Origin: Myxococcales bacterium | GTDB lineage: Bacteria > Myxococcota_A > Polyangia > Haliangiales > Haliangiaceae | Direction of reading: 5' to 3' | DNA: 64,000 nucleotides | NCBI GenBank assembly: GCA_016706545.1 | Contig: JADJJK010000020.1 | Location: 62,001 to 126,000, forward strand | Notes under the pieces: generated by a model | The model's input: only the letters and a program-made list of their open reading frames with translations | What the model was told of the DNA's origin: nothing | Database searches by the model: none | Program-made: the position numbers and the translations under genes | Shown here: positions 1-9,431 of the stretch, piece by piece | Layout: every line of letters starts with the position of its first letter | Position numbering within the stretch: the first letter of the stretch is position 1

Positions 1-1
1 G

Positions 2-55
2 CCGCTGGCCGAGCTGACGCCGGAGACCAGGACCGCGGGCCCCACCGCCCCCTGA
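2..55 (+). CDS. possible 3' end of an upstream gene
   Basis: One plus-strand frame is open from the window edge to a TGA at 53-55, giving 17 residues (PLAELTPETRTAGPTAP). This could be the C-terminus of a gene that starts outside the window. Nothing in it can be recognised. Confidence 0.25.
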   Translation, partial: PLAELTPETRTAGPTAP

Positions 56-83
56 GCGCGACCGAGCGCGACCGAGCGCGACC
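54..83. repeat. 10-bp tandem repeat, three copies
   Basis: The decamer gagcgcgacc occurs three times in a row. It starts on the putative stop codon of the upstream gene and precedes the 3' end of the minus-strand TonB-like gene. It is one of several short intergenic tandem repeats in this window. Confidence 0.8.
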
Positions 84-104
84 GACCTGCGTCGCCGCGG
101 CTAT

Positions 105-860
105 CTATCTCTGCCGGTAGATGAAGGTCACCGCGGTGCAGACCGGCGCCGCCACGCCGTCCACCGTGTAGGGCCGGTAGCGCCAGGTCCGCATCTCTCG
201 CTCCAGCTTGGCATCGTAGTCATCGAAGCCGGTCGACCGCGCGAGGCTCGTCGAGCGCACCGCGCCTTGCTCATCCAGGCACAGCCGCACCGTGCCGCGG
301 ACCTGCGCCGTGCCTTCGTGCGCCATCCGCTGCATGGTGGTGGCGTCGGGCGCGATGCGCTTGTCCCCGGCGATGCGCTGCTGCTCCAGCACCGCTGGTG
401 CCACCAGCGCCTGACGCGGCACCGGCGGCAGCGGCGGCGGCGCCACGGGGTCCGGTGGCAACGGCGGCGCCAGCGCGACGACGCCGGTGGACGCGGTCCC
501 GGACACGCCCTCAGACGAGCCCCCGCCCGTCGCCGGGCTCGCCGGGCCACCACCCCCTGCGGGCTCCGGCGGCGGCGTGGCGCTCGGCTTCGAGGGCTGC
601 ACGACGACCGGCGGCGGGCGCCGCGCCATGGGCGCCGGCTTGGGGCTGCCCTTGGGCGCCGCCTCCATGGCCGGCGGGCTCGCGGGCAGCGAGATCGTGA
701 CCTCGTTGTCGGCCGCCTCGACCTTGCGGATGTCCCAGATCCCCTTGGCCCACATCCCGGTAAACAGCGCGGCATGCACCACGACGCCGCACCCCAGCAC
801 CGGGCCCTTCCATCGGTTGCGCGACGTGGGGCGGGAGAACCTGCTGAATCGCTCGGACAT
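105..860 (-). CDS. TonB-like energy transducer protein
   Basis: The 251-residue protein has one N-terminal membrane segment (about residues 15-38), a long Pro/Ala-rich periplasmic linker (about 55-160) and a C-terminal TonB-like domain with V-R-G-T-V-R-L-C-L-D and W-R-Y-R-P-Y motifs. Members of this family carry proton-motive-force energy from an ExbB/ExbD motor to outer-membrane receptors. No exbB/exbD or receptor gene is visible here. An ATG 11 codons further upstream exists, but the start at 860 has a clear AAGGAGG Shine-Dalgarno about 7 bases before it. A role in a different TonB-CTD system (AgmX/GltG-like motility proteins) cannot be excluded. Confidence 0.85.
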   Translation of the reverse strand: MSERFSRFSRPTSRNRWKGPVLGCGVVVHAALFTGMWAKGIWDIRKVEAADNEVTISLPASPPAMEAAPKGSPKPAPMARRPPPVVVQPSKPSATPPPEPAGGGGPASPATGGGSSEGVSGTASTGVVALAPPLPPDPVAPPPLPPVPRQALVAPAVLEQQRIAGDKRIAPDATTMQRMAHEGTAQVRGTVRLCLDEQGAVRSTSLARSTGFDDYDAKLEREMRTWRYRPYTVDGVAAPVCTAVTFIYRQR

Positions 861-1037
861 GGGAGCCTCCTTGGGGTGATCTCCTGGTGGCAACGCACGA
901 CCTCCGACGAGGATCTGGCCCGGCTACCGCGCAGCTCCTGACAAGCTGCGGCCTTGGGTCCGCACCCGCGACCTCCCTCGCTCGACCTGCTCGCGCAGCG
1001 CGCTCCCATCCCGGCGCGAGTCGTGGTTCCATGGCGC

Positions 1038-1664
1038 ATGTCGATTCCCAAGTTCGTGGGCGACCTCAGCGCGGCCGACGCCGCGCTCCTGCACCACCAT
1101 GGCTGCCGCGCTCGGCGGATCCTGGAGTTTGGCGCGGGCGGCAGCACGCAGCTCTTCGCGCAAGCGCTCGCGGAGGACGGCTCGCTGCTCACCCTCGAGA
1201 CCGATCCCGCCTGGATCGCCCGAACCTCGGAGCACCTCGTCCGCCTGGGGGTTCGAGCGCGGGTGAGGTTCATGCTCTACCAGGATTTCTCGCCCCAGGC
1301 GCCGCCGAGCCCCTCCTTCGATCTGCTGTTCGACGATGGCGTCGATGAGCTGCGACGGGCGATGGCGCTGGCCACGTGGCCGCTGCTGGCCCCCGGCGGC
1401 GTGTTCCTGTTTCACGACACCCGTCGTGAGCGCGACATCGCCAACGTGCTGGCGCTGATGGCAGCGCACTACAACGAGATCGAGAGCGTCGAATGCAACC
1501 AGCGCTTTCGTGGCACCAGCAGCAACCTGACCGTGCTGCGCAAGAAGGTGGCCGAGCCCTACCTCGACTGGAACCTCGCCGAGGGCCTCCCCATGTGGCG
1601 GTACGGCAGCGGCGAGGTCCCTGACGACTTCTGGGATAGGCGCCAGGACAACCTTCGCCTGTGA
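1038..1664 (+). CDS. class I SAM-dependent methyltransferase
   Basis: The 208-residue protein carries the SAM-binding motif I, ILEFGAGGSTQLFA (about residues 28-41), followed by an acidic end of beta-2 (LLTLETD) and FDLLFDDG, the pattern of small O-methyltransferase-like proteins (Methyltransf_24 type). The substrate cannot be told. The ATG at 1038 (MSIPKF) is preferred because the fold begins there, although the frame is open further upstream. It is read divergently from the TonB-like gene and stands alone. Confidence 0.75.
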   Translation: MSIPKFVGDLSAADAALLHHHGCRARRILEFGAGGSTQLFAQALAEDGSLLTLETDPAWIARTSEHLVRLGVRARVRFMLYQDFSPQAPPSPSFDLLFDDGVDELRRAMALATWPLLAPGGVFLFHDTRRERDIANVLALMAAHYNEIESVECNQRFRGTSSNLTVLRKKVAEPYLDWNLAEGLPMWRYGSGEVPDDFWDRRQDNLRL

Positions 1665-1706
1665 TCGGTCGACGGTCGCCAAGGGGAGGGCTAAGCTGCC
1701 CCTTCG

Positions 1707-3791
1707 ATGTCGCAGGACGCTCCCTCCGCCCCCATTGGGGACATGCCTTCGCGCGCGGAGTTCTTGCGCCTGATCGATGTCCCGGATGGCAAGGCGGCCG
1801 GGCTCTTGCGCGTCTTGCTGGCTCGCTGCAAGCCCGAGGCGAGCCAGCCAGAGCGCCTGCTCGCGCTCGAACAGCTCGGGCTGTTCGTCGTCGCTGGCCC
1901 GAGCGTGCTGGCGCCAGGGAGCCACCCCGCGCTGCTCCGCCTGGAGTACCTGGTGCGCGCGCTCGAGCGCATCCCGGTGGCGCGCCAGCGGATGCAGGCC
2001 ACGGCCAGGGCCGCCCTGTCGTCGGTCCGCGCCATCAAGCTGCTGGGAGAGATCGGCCTGCCCAACGACCGCGGCCTCATCGCCGAGACCGCAGATCGCC
2101 TGGCGCGAGGGTTCCTCCCTGAAGCGCCGGCCCCTCGGGAGCTGTGGCCGGTGGCCAGCCACATCTTCCGGCACTCGCGCGACCTCGAGTGGCTCACCCC
2201 GGCCGCCGATCCGCTGCTTCGCCGCCTGACGCGCGCTGGTGGCGATGCCTGGCACTCCCTGCGCGGCTGGGTCTACGACGCCATCGCGCTCATCGCCACC
2301 CGCATCGCCGCCGCCGGCACCGGCGAGGCCTTTCGCGCGCACGAGATCGGCGACACGATCTGCAAGTCCCCGCTGTATCAGCTCTCGCAGGTGGCGCCGG
2401 CGGAGATGCCCGCGCTCATCGTGGCCGCGCGCGCCCACCTGGACCTGGTGCATGCCGCGCTGGAGGACCACGGCGTCTCCATCGAGGTCGTCTACGCGCT
2501 CGACGCCATCGAGCGCGGCCTTCTGCGCATCGAGCTGCTGCTACCGTTCGTCGACGCAGACGACGCAGACGACGCAGACGACGCAGACGACGCCGAAGAC
2601 GACGACGCCAAGCTCGGGACCGCGCCCCAGCTCCGCCTCTTGATCTGCGCCATCGGCCGCGGCCTGGTCGGCGGCCGCAGCTTCCGCCGGCTGGTCAGCG
2701 ACAACGTCCGCCTGCTGGCCCGCAAGATCATCGAGCGCGCCGGTCACAGCGGCGAGCACTACGTGACCTCCAGCCGGCGCGAGTACTGGAAGATGCTCAC
2801 GTCAGCGACCGGCGGCGGCGTGCTGACCTGCGGCACCGCGATGGCGAAGTTCCTCATCAAGTGGGGGCACTTCCCGCTGTTTGTCGACGGCGTGCTGTCC
2901 TCCATGGCGTACGCCGCCAGCTTCATCATCATGCAGCTCCTGGGCTTCACGCTGGCCACCAAGCAGCCGTCCATGACGGCGGCCGCGCTGGCCGGCAGCA
3001 TCAGCGCCCGACGAGACGGCCACCAGCTCGACGAGCTGGTGCCCCTCATCTCGCGGATCGCGCGCTCGCAGTTCGCCGCCGCGGTCGGCAACATCGCCGC
3101 GGTCATCGTCACCGCGCTCGCGGTCGACCGGCTCCTGCGCGTCACCACCGGCGCCAGCTTCCTCGATGAGAACGCCGCCCACGCCGTGGTGCGGTCCTTC
3201 GACCCGCTCGGCTCCGGAACCCTGTTTTTCGCCGCGCTCACCGGCGTGCTGCTCTGGTTCTCCAGCCTGGTCGCCGGCTGGTTCGAGAACTGGCTGGTGT
3301 TCCGCCGCGTGCCGGAGGCGATCGAACACCACCGGCTCGGCAAGCGCTTCGGCAAGGCCCGCATGGTGCGCGCCGCGCGCTTCCTGGAGCGGGAGGCCGC
3401 CGGGTTTGGCGGATCCATCGCCCTGGGCGCGCTGCTTGGCATGGTGCCGGTGTTCGCCAAGTTCTTTGGCCTGCCGCTGGACGTCCGTCACGTCACGCTG
3501 TCCGCCGGCTCGCTCACGCTCGCCCTGTCCTCGCTGGGCCCCTCGGGGATCGGCGCCGATCCCGCGGTGGCTGCGGCGGTCGGCATCGCCCTCATCGGCC
3601 TGCTCAACTTCGGCGTCAGCTTCGTGCTGGCGCTCGTCATCGCGCTGCGCGCCCGAGATGTCCCGCGCGGCGAGGCCCGCGCGTTGCCGCTCGCTGTGCT
3701 GCGGCGCTTCTTGCGGCGGCCGCTGGAGTTCTTCTTCCCCCCGCGCGAGCCAAAGCCTGCGCCCCCTGCCGCCCAGCCGCCCCTTTCCTGA
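1707..3791 (+). CDS. SpecificRecomb-family ('site-specific recombinase Gcr') membrane protein
   Basis: The 694-residue protein matches the family usually named site-specific recombinase (PF10136). The hallmark segment is near residues 350-440: EHYVTSSRREYWKML, then GGGVLT, a membrane helix, and LATKQPSMTAAALA. The N-terminal half is helical and soluble-looking. The C-terminal half has about five or six membrane segments (roughly 375-425, 450-475, 505-530, 565-590, 625-650), so recombinase activity is doubtful and a membrane role is more likely. A 9-bp repeat at about 2553-2597 encodes an Asp-Asp-Ala tract (residues 283-298). Length is normal for the family. Confidence 0.8.
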   Translation: MSQDAPSAPIGDMPSRAEFLRLIDVPDGKAAGLLRVLLARCKPEASQPERLLALEQLGLFVVAGPSVLAPGSHPALLRLEYLVRALERIPVARQRMQATARAALSSVRAIKLLGEIGLPNDRGLIAETADRLARGFLPEAPAPRELWPVASHIFRHSRDLEWLTPAADPLLRRLTRAGGDAWHSLRGWVYDAIALIATRIAAAGTGEAFRAHEIGDTICKSPLYQLSQVAPAEMPALIVAARAHLDLVHAALEDHGVSIEVVYALDAIERGLLRIELLLPFVDADDADDADDADDAEDDDAKLGTAPQLRLLICAIGRGLVGGRSFRRLVSDNVRLLARKIIERAGHSGEHYVTSSRREYWKMLTSATGGGVLTCGTAMAKFLIKWGHFPLFVDGVLSSMAYAASFIIMQLLGFTLATKQPSMTAAALAGSISARRDGHQLDELVPLISRIARSQFAAAVGNIAAVIVTALAVDRLLRVTTGASFLDENAAHAVVRSFDPLGSGTLFFAALTGVLLWFSSLVAGWFENWLVFRRVPEAIEHHRLGKRFGKARMVRAARFLEREAAGFGGSIALGALLGMVPVFAKFFGLPLDVRHVTLSAGSLTLALSSLGPSGIGADPAVAAAVGIALIGLLNFGVSFVLALVIALRARDVPRGEARALPLAVLRRFLRRPLEFFFPPREPKPAPPAAQPPLS
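2553..2597. repeat. 9-bp coding tandem repeat (DDA tract)
   Basis: About five copies of gacgcagac sit inside the SpecificRecomb gene and encode repeated Asp-Asp-Ala. The period is a multiple of three, so copy-number changes keep the frame. Confidence 0.85.
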
Positions 3792-3921
3792 CATCCAACC
3801 TGCGACAAGCCATGCGACAGGCGCGGCGCGACCGCTGCGGAGACCGGGGCGCAGCACGACATCAGGCCGCAACCGATCTTGCTTGTGACGGCGCCCGGAG
3901 ACGTCGTACCAACGAAGCACG

Positions 3922-6153
3922 ATGCAAAGACTCTTCGTCATCGGCGCCGTCACCGCCGCGCTGCAGCTAGCGTGCGGCTCGTGCCCCAAGAAAGACGCGA
4001 CGTCTCCCGTCGCCCAGGAGCACCCTGAGGCCGAGGCCCCGGCGGTTCCCAAGGCGCCCACCCCCCATGAAGCTGCGCAGGCAGACGTGGCGCGGCTGCG
4101 CGCGCTCGCGGAGCAGAACCCGCTTCTGGCTCCATGGACCGGCCCCTACGCCGGGGTCCCGCCGTGGGATCGCGCCAAGGTGGCGGAGGTCCCCGCCGCG
4201 TTCGAGCTGGGCATGGCGCTTCAGCTCGCGGAGATCGACGCCATCGCGCAAGATCCTGCGCCCGCCACCTTCGCCAACACGCTGGTTCCGCTCGAGGACT
4301 CCGGCCGGCACCAGAGCCGCATCGAGCTCATCTTTGACGTCATGACCAGCAACCTCAGCTCGCCCGAGGTGCAGGCGGTGGAGCGAGCCTGGGCGCCCAA
4401 GCTCGCAGAGCTCAACGACAAGATCGTCTTCAACCCGCGGCTGTTCGCGCGCATCGAGGCGGTGTACGGCGCGCGCCAGAGCGCCGGCCTCTCTGCGGAA
4501 CAACAGCGGCTGGTCGAGCGCACCTACGATCAGTTCGTGCGCATCGGCGCCAAGCTGTCGGCCGAGCAGAAGCAGAAGCTCGGCCAGTTCAACCAGGAGC
4601 TGGCGACGGCGTTCACGGACTTCAGCAGCAAGATGCTGGCGGACGAGCAGACCTGGATCACCCTGGACCGCCCCGCGGATCTGGCTGGCCTCCCGGACTC
4701 GCTCCGCGCCGCGTACAAGGCCGCGGCCGAAGAGCGCAAGCTCCCGGGCAAGTGGGTGGTGGCCAACACGCGCTCCAGCGTGGATCCGTTCCTCGCCGCG
4801 TCGACTCGCCGCGATCTGCGAGAGAAGGTGTGGCGCGCGTTCAAGGGCCGCGGCGACAACGGTGACGCCAACGACACCGCCGCCACCATCTCCCGGATCG
4901 TCAAGCTGCGCGCCGAGCGCGCCGCCCTGCTGGGCTACAAGTCCCACGCGCACTGGCGCATGACGGACACCATGGCCGTCGAGCCGCAGAAGGCCATGGA
5001 CCTCATGATGCGCGTCTGGCCGGCGGCCGTGGCGCGCGTGCGCCAGGAGGTGGCGGACATGCAGGCCATCGCCAAGAAGGAGAAGCCGGGGCTGGTCATC
5101 GAGCCCTGGGACTACCTGTACTACGCCGAGAAGGTCCGCAAGGCCAAGTACGCGCTGGACCAGGCGCAGATCAAGCCGTACTTCGAGCTCAACAACATGA
5201 TCGCCGCCTCGTTCTTCATGGCGGAGCAGCTCTACGACCTGGCCTTCAAGGAGATCACGGGCACCGTGCCGGTGTTCCATCCTGATGTCCGCGTCTGGGA
5301 GGTCACCCGCAAGAGCACCGGCGCCCATGTCGGGCTGTTCTACGGCGACTACTTCGCGCGCGCCGGCAAGCGCTCCGGCGCGTGGGCGGCCGGCTACCGC
5401 GGGCGAGAGACCTTCACCGGCAAGGTGGTGACCCCCATCACCTCCAACAACAACAACTTCGTCCGCGGGGCTCCCGGCGAGCCCGTCCTCATCTCGCTCG
5501 ACGACGCCGACACGTTGTTCCACGAGTTTGGCCACGCCCTGCACGGCCTGCTGTCCGAGATCAACTACCCTGGCCTTGGGCGCACCCCGCGCGACTTCGT
5601 CGAGTATCCGTCGCAGGTCCATGAGATGTGGGTGCTGACCCGGCCCGTCCTCGACCGCTTCGCCAAGCACTACAAGACCGGCGCGCCCATGCCGCAGTCT
5701 CTGGTCGACAAGATCGATGCGTCCTCCAAGTTCAACCAGGGCTACGGCACGGTCGAGTACCTGTCCTCGGCCATCCTGGACATGGAGATGCACGTCCGCC
5801 CCGACGGCGTCATCGATCCCAAGACCTTCGAGCGCGACAGCCTGGCCCGCCTCGGCATGCCCAAGGAGATGGCCATGCGCCATCGCCTGCCGCACTTTGG
5901 CCACCTGTTCTCGAGCGACGCATACTCCGCCGGCTACTACAGCTACCTGTGGTCCGAGGTGATGGACTCCGACACCCGCGAGGCCTTCCTCGAGACTGGC
6001 GACGTGTTCCACAAGGCCACCGCGGAGAAGCTGCGCAAGCACATCCTCGCGCCGGGCAACACCACGGATCGCGCCGAGGCGTACCGCCAGTTCCGGGGCC
6101 GGGATCCGGACATCAAGGCCCTGCTCAAGAAGCGCGGCTTCCCCACCCAGTAG
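3922..6153 (+). CDS. M3 family zinc metallopeptidase (peptidyl-dipeptidase Dcp/oligopeptidase-like), lipoprotein
   Basis: The 743-residue protein has a lipoprotein signal (lipobox LQLAC, Cys near residue 18). The C-terminal half carries the M3 active site DTLFHEFGHALHG with HEFGH at residues 534-538. A downstream Glu that completes the zinc site is expected in EYPSQVHEMW. Family members cut short peptides. The lipid anchor places this copy in the periplasm or on the cell surface, unlike the cytoplasmic OpdA/Dcp enzymes. Length (about 680-740) is normal. The start follows directly from the signal peptide. Confidence 0.93.
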   Translation: MQRLFVIGAVTAALQLACGSCPKKDATSPVAQEHPEAEAPAVPKAPTPHEAAQADVARLRALAEQNPLLAPWTGPYAGVPPWDRAKVAEVPAAFELGMALQLAEIDAIAQDPAPATFANTLVPLEDSGRHQSRIELIFDVMTSNLSSPEVQAVERAWAPKLAELNDKIVFNPRLFARIEAVYGARQSAGLSAEQQRLVERTYDQFVRIGAKLSAEQKQKLGQFNQELATAFTDFSSKMLADEQTWITLDRPADLAGLPDSLRAAYKAAAEERKLPGKWVVANTRSSVDPFLAASTRRDLREKVWRAFKGRGDNGDANDTAATISRIVKLRAERAALLGYKSHAHWRMTDTMAVEPQKAMDLMMRVWPAAVARVRQEVADMQAIAKKEKPGLVIEPWDYLYYAEKVRKAKYALDQAQIKPYFELNNMIAASFFMAEQLYDLAFKEITGTVPVFHPDVRVWEVTRKSTGAHVGLFYGDYFARAGKRSGAWAAGYRGRETFTGKVVTPITSNNNNFVRGAPGEPVLISLDDADTLFHEFGHALHGLLSEINYPGLGRTPRDFVEYPSQVHEMWVLTRPVLDRFAKHYKTGAPMPQSLVDKIDASSKFNQGYGTVEYLSSAILDMEMHVRPDGVIDPKTFERDSLARLGMPKEMAMRHRLPHFGHLFSSDAYSAGYYSYLWSEVMDSDTREAFLETGDVFHKATAEKLRKHILAPGNTTDRAEAYRQFRGRDPDIKALLKKRGFPTQ

Positions 6154-6160
6154 CGCGACG

Positions 6161-6721
6161 CTAAGCCATGCGCATGCGATCGATCAGATCGCGCACGATG
6201 CGCATCGTCAAGCCCCAGACGGTGTAGCCGTCGAACTGCCAGCTAGGAAACGCCATCGACGATTCCGGATGCAGGTAGGTTCCATCCAGCCTGCCGGCCA
6301 CCACCTCCGTCAGCGGCAGCCAGAACACCGCCTGGGCCTCCGCGCTGGTGCGCACCGCCAGGCGCTCGGGCACCGAGAACACGAACGGCGTCACCTCCAT
6401 GCCCAGCGGCCCGGAGCTGATCGGGTGGAGCGCAGGCAGGCTGCCCAGCAGGTGGGCGCGCTCCAGCTTGATGTGCAGCTCCTCGTGCGCCTCGCGGATC
6501 GCCGTGGTGAGCAGGTGCTCATCGGCGGGCTCATACCTGCCGCCAGGCAACGACACGTGTCCCGACCACGGATCCGACGCGCGCTCGGTGCGCTTCATCA
6601 TGAGCACATCGTACCCGTGCAACACCACCGCCACCGCGGCGCGGCGCTTGCCATCCAGAGGAGCCGGCACGGCGCCGGGATCCGTCAGGCGCGCCGGCAG
6701 GCTGGTCAGAGAAGTCAACAT
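6161..6721 (-). CDS. NUDIX hydrolase, CoA pyrophosphatase type
   Basis: This is a 186-residue NUDIX protein. The box runs GGRYEPADEHLLTTAIREAH and continues EELHI, with the conserved RExxEE core and one extra residue before the first Glu, as in the NudL/CoA pyrophosphatase group. That group cleaves CoA and related nucleotide diphosphates. The ATG at 6721 is used; a GTG seven codons upstream is possible. It converges with the M3 peptidase gene, with 7 bases between the two ends. Confidence 0.85.
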   Translation of the reverse strand: MLTSLTSLPARLTDPGAVPAPLDGKRRAAVAVVLHGYDVLMMKRTERASDPWSGHVSLPGGRYEPADEHLLTTAIREAHEELHIKLERAHLLGSLPALHPISSGPLGMEVTPFVFSVPERLAVRTSAEAQAVFWLPLTEVVAGRLDGTYLHPESSMAFPSWQFDGYTVWGLTMRIVRDLIDRMRMA

Positions 6722-6835
6722 GACGGTGACAGTGTAGCCCAACGCGCAGCAAAGCCACGGCTGGTCCGCGCCCCGGCGGCCTCACGCAGCCGCCAGCCTG
6801 CCGCGGTCACGCCGCAGCGGCCGGCGAGTTGCCGC

Positions 6836-7834
6836 TCACGAAGACGGCGGCTTGGACAGCGCGTTCAAGCGAAACGCAGCCACATGATGGAACGTGGCCG
6901 TGCCGTTGGCCACGCGGAACCCGATCCCCGTGCCAGCGCGAGACATCACGTCGTCGCCGCGGTTGGCAGATCCTGCGGTCACGCCCTTGGCGTCACACTG
7001 CACGATGCCGCCGGTCCGGCGCTCCACCGTGAGCCGCAACAGCACCGGGCTAGCCAGCGAGCCCACGGAGTTGCCCTCTTCGCCGGTGTCGGTGGCGCGG
7101 AAGTACCCCGCCACAGACTTGCCTTGATCCAGCGTGACCTCACAGAACGCACCGGCGGGCCCTTCGACGGAGGCGACATCCAGATCGCCCACCACGCCGG
7201 CCTGGCGATGGTTGTTGCCACCGTCGGTGAACTGCGCCGTGGCTCGCACGTAGAGCCGCTCGGTGAAGGCGCCGGCCCCCAGATCGATCCCGATGAGCGA
7301 CGGGGTCTGGATCATCGCCGACGGGTGGGAGCCGGTCATCGTCCCGTTGGCCGTGGACACCGTCCACTCGCCGCTCACCGTGCGCGCGGTCCAGCCCTGT
7401 GGCAGCGTCTGCCCGGTGGCCAGCTTGTCGAAGCCCTCGAAGTAGATGAGCTGATCTGCGTACCGCGGATCAGGATCACACTCGTCCGTGAGATGGTCGT
7501 TGTCAGCGTCCTCGCTCGATTCGTTGGCCTTCCACGGGCAGGTATCGCAGGCGTCGCCCCGCGCGTCGCCGTCGTCGTTGGCCTGCCGTGGATTGGCGGT
7601 CACCGGACAGTTGTCGTCCGGGTTGAGCACGCCGTCGCGGTCAGGATCGTTGTCCACCGGCGGCGCGTCGATCGGAGGCGGCGGAGCGTCGATGGGCGGC
7701 GGCGCCGCATCTACCATCGCGTCCGGTGTTGGATTCGGTCCGCCATCCACATCCGAGTTGTTGTTTTTGTTGTTGGAGCCCGCGCCGAACCCACAACCCC
7801 ACAGACCAATTCCTGCAAGAAGTACCCACCTCAT
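6836..7834 (-). CDS. lipoprotein with thrombospondin type-3 repeats
   Basis: The 332-residue protein has a lipobox (LWGC, Cys14), then a Pro/Asp/Ala-rich spacer (about 25-62). Next come thrombospondin type-3 calcium-binding repeats (DPDRDGVLNPDDNCP, NDDGDARGDACDTCP, DADNDHLTDECDPD; about 62-122). A C-terminal region of about 200 residues looks like a jelly-roll lectin or glucanase-like fold (YFEGFDKLATGQTLPQGW onward). Surface exposure is expected. The function is unknown. This architecture is common among myxobacterial secreted proteins. Confidence 0.8.
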   Translation of the reverse strand: MRWVLLAGIGLWGCGFGAGSNNKNNNSDVDGGPNPTPDAMVDAAPPPIDAPPPPIDAPPVDNDPDRDGVLNPDDNCPVTANPRQANDDGDARGDACDTCPWKANESSEDADNDHLTDECDPDPRYADQLIYFEGFDKLATGQTLPQGWTARTVSGEWTVSTANGTMTGSHPSAMIQTPSLIGIDLGAGAFTERLYVRATAQFTDGGNNHRQAGVVGDLDVASVEGPAGAFCEVTLDQGKSVAGYFRATDTGEEGNSVGSLASPVLLRLTVERRTGGIVQCDAKGVTAGSANRGDDVMSRAGTGIGFRVANGTATFHHVAAFRLNALSKPPSS

Positions 7835-8192
7835 CGTTTCACGCTAACACAGGGTCTGCAGACCTTCGCAATTTCCTTAGCGATGTCAGGCCTTGAGAGA
7901 ACCACTCGTCACCAAACCTCGGACTGTGTAGCCGTCGTCGGTGCCAGGCCCTGATTCGACGAGAAACCCAGGCGAATGATGTGCTGTGGGACGGAAGATC
8001 ACAGCATGAAGAAGATCACGGCGAACCGCGTGAACTGGGCGCAGGCCTCGCACGGCGCTCGCTCAGATCAATCATTCCAGAGATCTGGCGAACCCGTGGG
8101 AGGCCCGAGGTGGCCTGGTTTCTCGCGCCGTGGCGTGGCCACGAGAGACGCCGCTTTACGGCGGCCCCTCGGATCTGCCACTGCTAGGGCTC
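7835..8192. other. divergent intergenic region
   Basis: This is 358 bases between two divergently read genes, so it should hold both promoters. Short open frames here show no coding character. I see no hairpin terminator or convincing -35/-10 pair. Confidence 0.5.
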
Positions 8193-9431
8193 ATGGGCCG
8201 CACGCAAGACCGCCCCTTCGACCTCGTGCTCCTGGGCGCCACCGGGTACACCGGCGGGTTGGTAGCCCATCACCTGGCCGCCGCCGGCGAACCCCTGCGC
8301 TGGGCCATCGCCGGGCGAGCACCTCAAAAGCTGGCGGCGCTCGCCGCTGACCTCGCGCAGGCCACGCCGCAGGCCACGCCCCCGCAGACGCTCGTCGTGG
8401 ACGCGACCTGCCGCGCCGACATGGAGCGGCTCGCGCAGGCCACGCGCGTGGTCTGCACCACCGCGGGCCCGTTCGCGCACGTTGGCAGCGAGCTGGTGGC
8501 GGCCTGCGCCGCCGCCGGCACCGACTACTGCGACATCACCGGCGAGCTGCAGTGGGTGCGCAAGATGATCGACGCACACCACGAGCGCGCGCTGGCCAGC
8601 GGTGCGCGCCTGGTCCACTTCTGTGGCTTTGACTCGATCCCCTCGGACCTCGGGACGTGGGCCCTGCAGCAGGAGATGATCGCCCGCACCGGCGCGCCGG
8701 CCCGCTCGGTGACCGCCTATGTCAGCGAGCTGCGCGGCAGCCTCTCGGGCGGCACCGCCGCCAGCATCCTGGCCTTCCTCGATGCCGCCCAGGCCGACCG
8801 CCAGGCCGCTCGCCTGCTCGCCGCGCCGTACTCGCTCAACCCTGATCCGAGCTATCGAGGCCCCGACCGCGGCGACCTGCGCGCCGTCGCCTACGACCGC
8901 ACCAGGAGCGCCCTCACCATGCCGTTTCTCATGGCGCCCACCAACACGCGCGTGGTGCGGAGGTCCCATGCGCTCGCCGGCTTCCCGTGGGGACACGACT
9001 TTCGCTACGCGGAGATGGCGACCGCGCCGGTGTCACTAGCTGGCCTGGCGCAGACCCTGGGCATGACCGCAGGGCTCGCCGCGCTCTTGGTGGCAGCCGC
9101 CCAGCCGCAGCTCCGCAAGCTGCTGCAGAAGCGGCTGCCCCGCCCCGGCGAGGGCCCGTCCAGAGAGGAGCGAGAGCGCGGCCGATACAAGGTCACCCTG
9201 GTGGGACGGCGAGATGAACACCAGCTCACGTTCGTGGTCTCGGACCAGGCAGATCCTGGCTACGGCTCCACCTCGAAGATGCTGGCGCAAGCGGCGCTGT
9301 GCCTGGCGCTCGATCCGCTGGCCCCCTGCTCGGGATCGCTGACCCCATCGACGGCGATGGCCGTGCCGCTGCTGGCGCGGCTGCGCGCCGCCGGCCTCAC
9401 CTTCGCGATCCCCGTGCTAGCATCTCCTTGA
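8193..9431 (+). CDS. saccharopine dehydrogenase-like / trans-acting enoyl reductase family protein
   Basis: The 412-residue protein begins with a Rossmann NADP-binding motif (LVLLGATGYTGGLVA, about residues 10-24) followed by AIAGRAPQKL. It continues with TTAGPFAHVGSELVAAC and YCDITGE, the pattern of the saccharopine dehydrogenase NADP-binding family, which includes mycobacterial Rv2449c/Rv2953-type enoyl reductases. It probably reduces a lipid or polyketide-like substrate. The ATG at 8193 directly precedes the Rossmann strand. Its TGA overlaps the ATG of the next gene by one base, so the two are probably translated together. Confidence 0.8.
   Translation: MGRTQDRPFDLVLLGATGYTGGLVAHHLAAAGEPLRWAIAGRAPQKLAALAADLAQATPQATPPQTLVVDATCRADMERLAQATRVVCTTAGPFAHVGSELVAACAAAGTDYCDITGELQWVRKMIDAHHERALASGARLVHFCGFDSIPSDLGTWALQQEMIARTGAPARSVTAYVSELRGSLSGGTAASILAFLDAAQADRQAARLLAAPYSLNPDPSYRGPDRGDLRAVAYDRTRSALTMPFLMAPTNTRVVRRSHALAGFPWGHDFRYAEMATAPVSLAGLAQTLGMTAGLAALLVAAAQPQLRKLLQKRLPRPGEGPSREERERGRYKVTLVGRRDEHQLTFVVSDQADPGYGSTSKMLAQAALCLALDPLAPCSGSLTPSTAMAVPLLARLRAAGLTFAIPVLASP

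Noticed and set aside
3967..6042. Very long open frame on the minus strand opposite the M3 peptidase
   Set aside because: It mirrors a clearly real gene with lipobox and HEFGH, is Arg/Gly/Leu-rich and has no family motif. Such shadow frames are normal in high-GC DNA.
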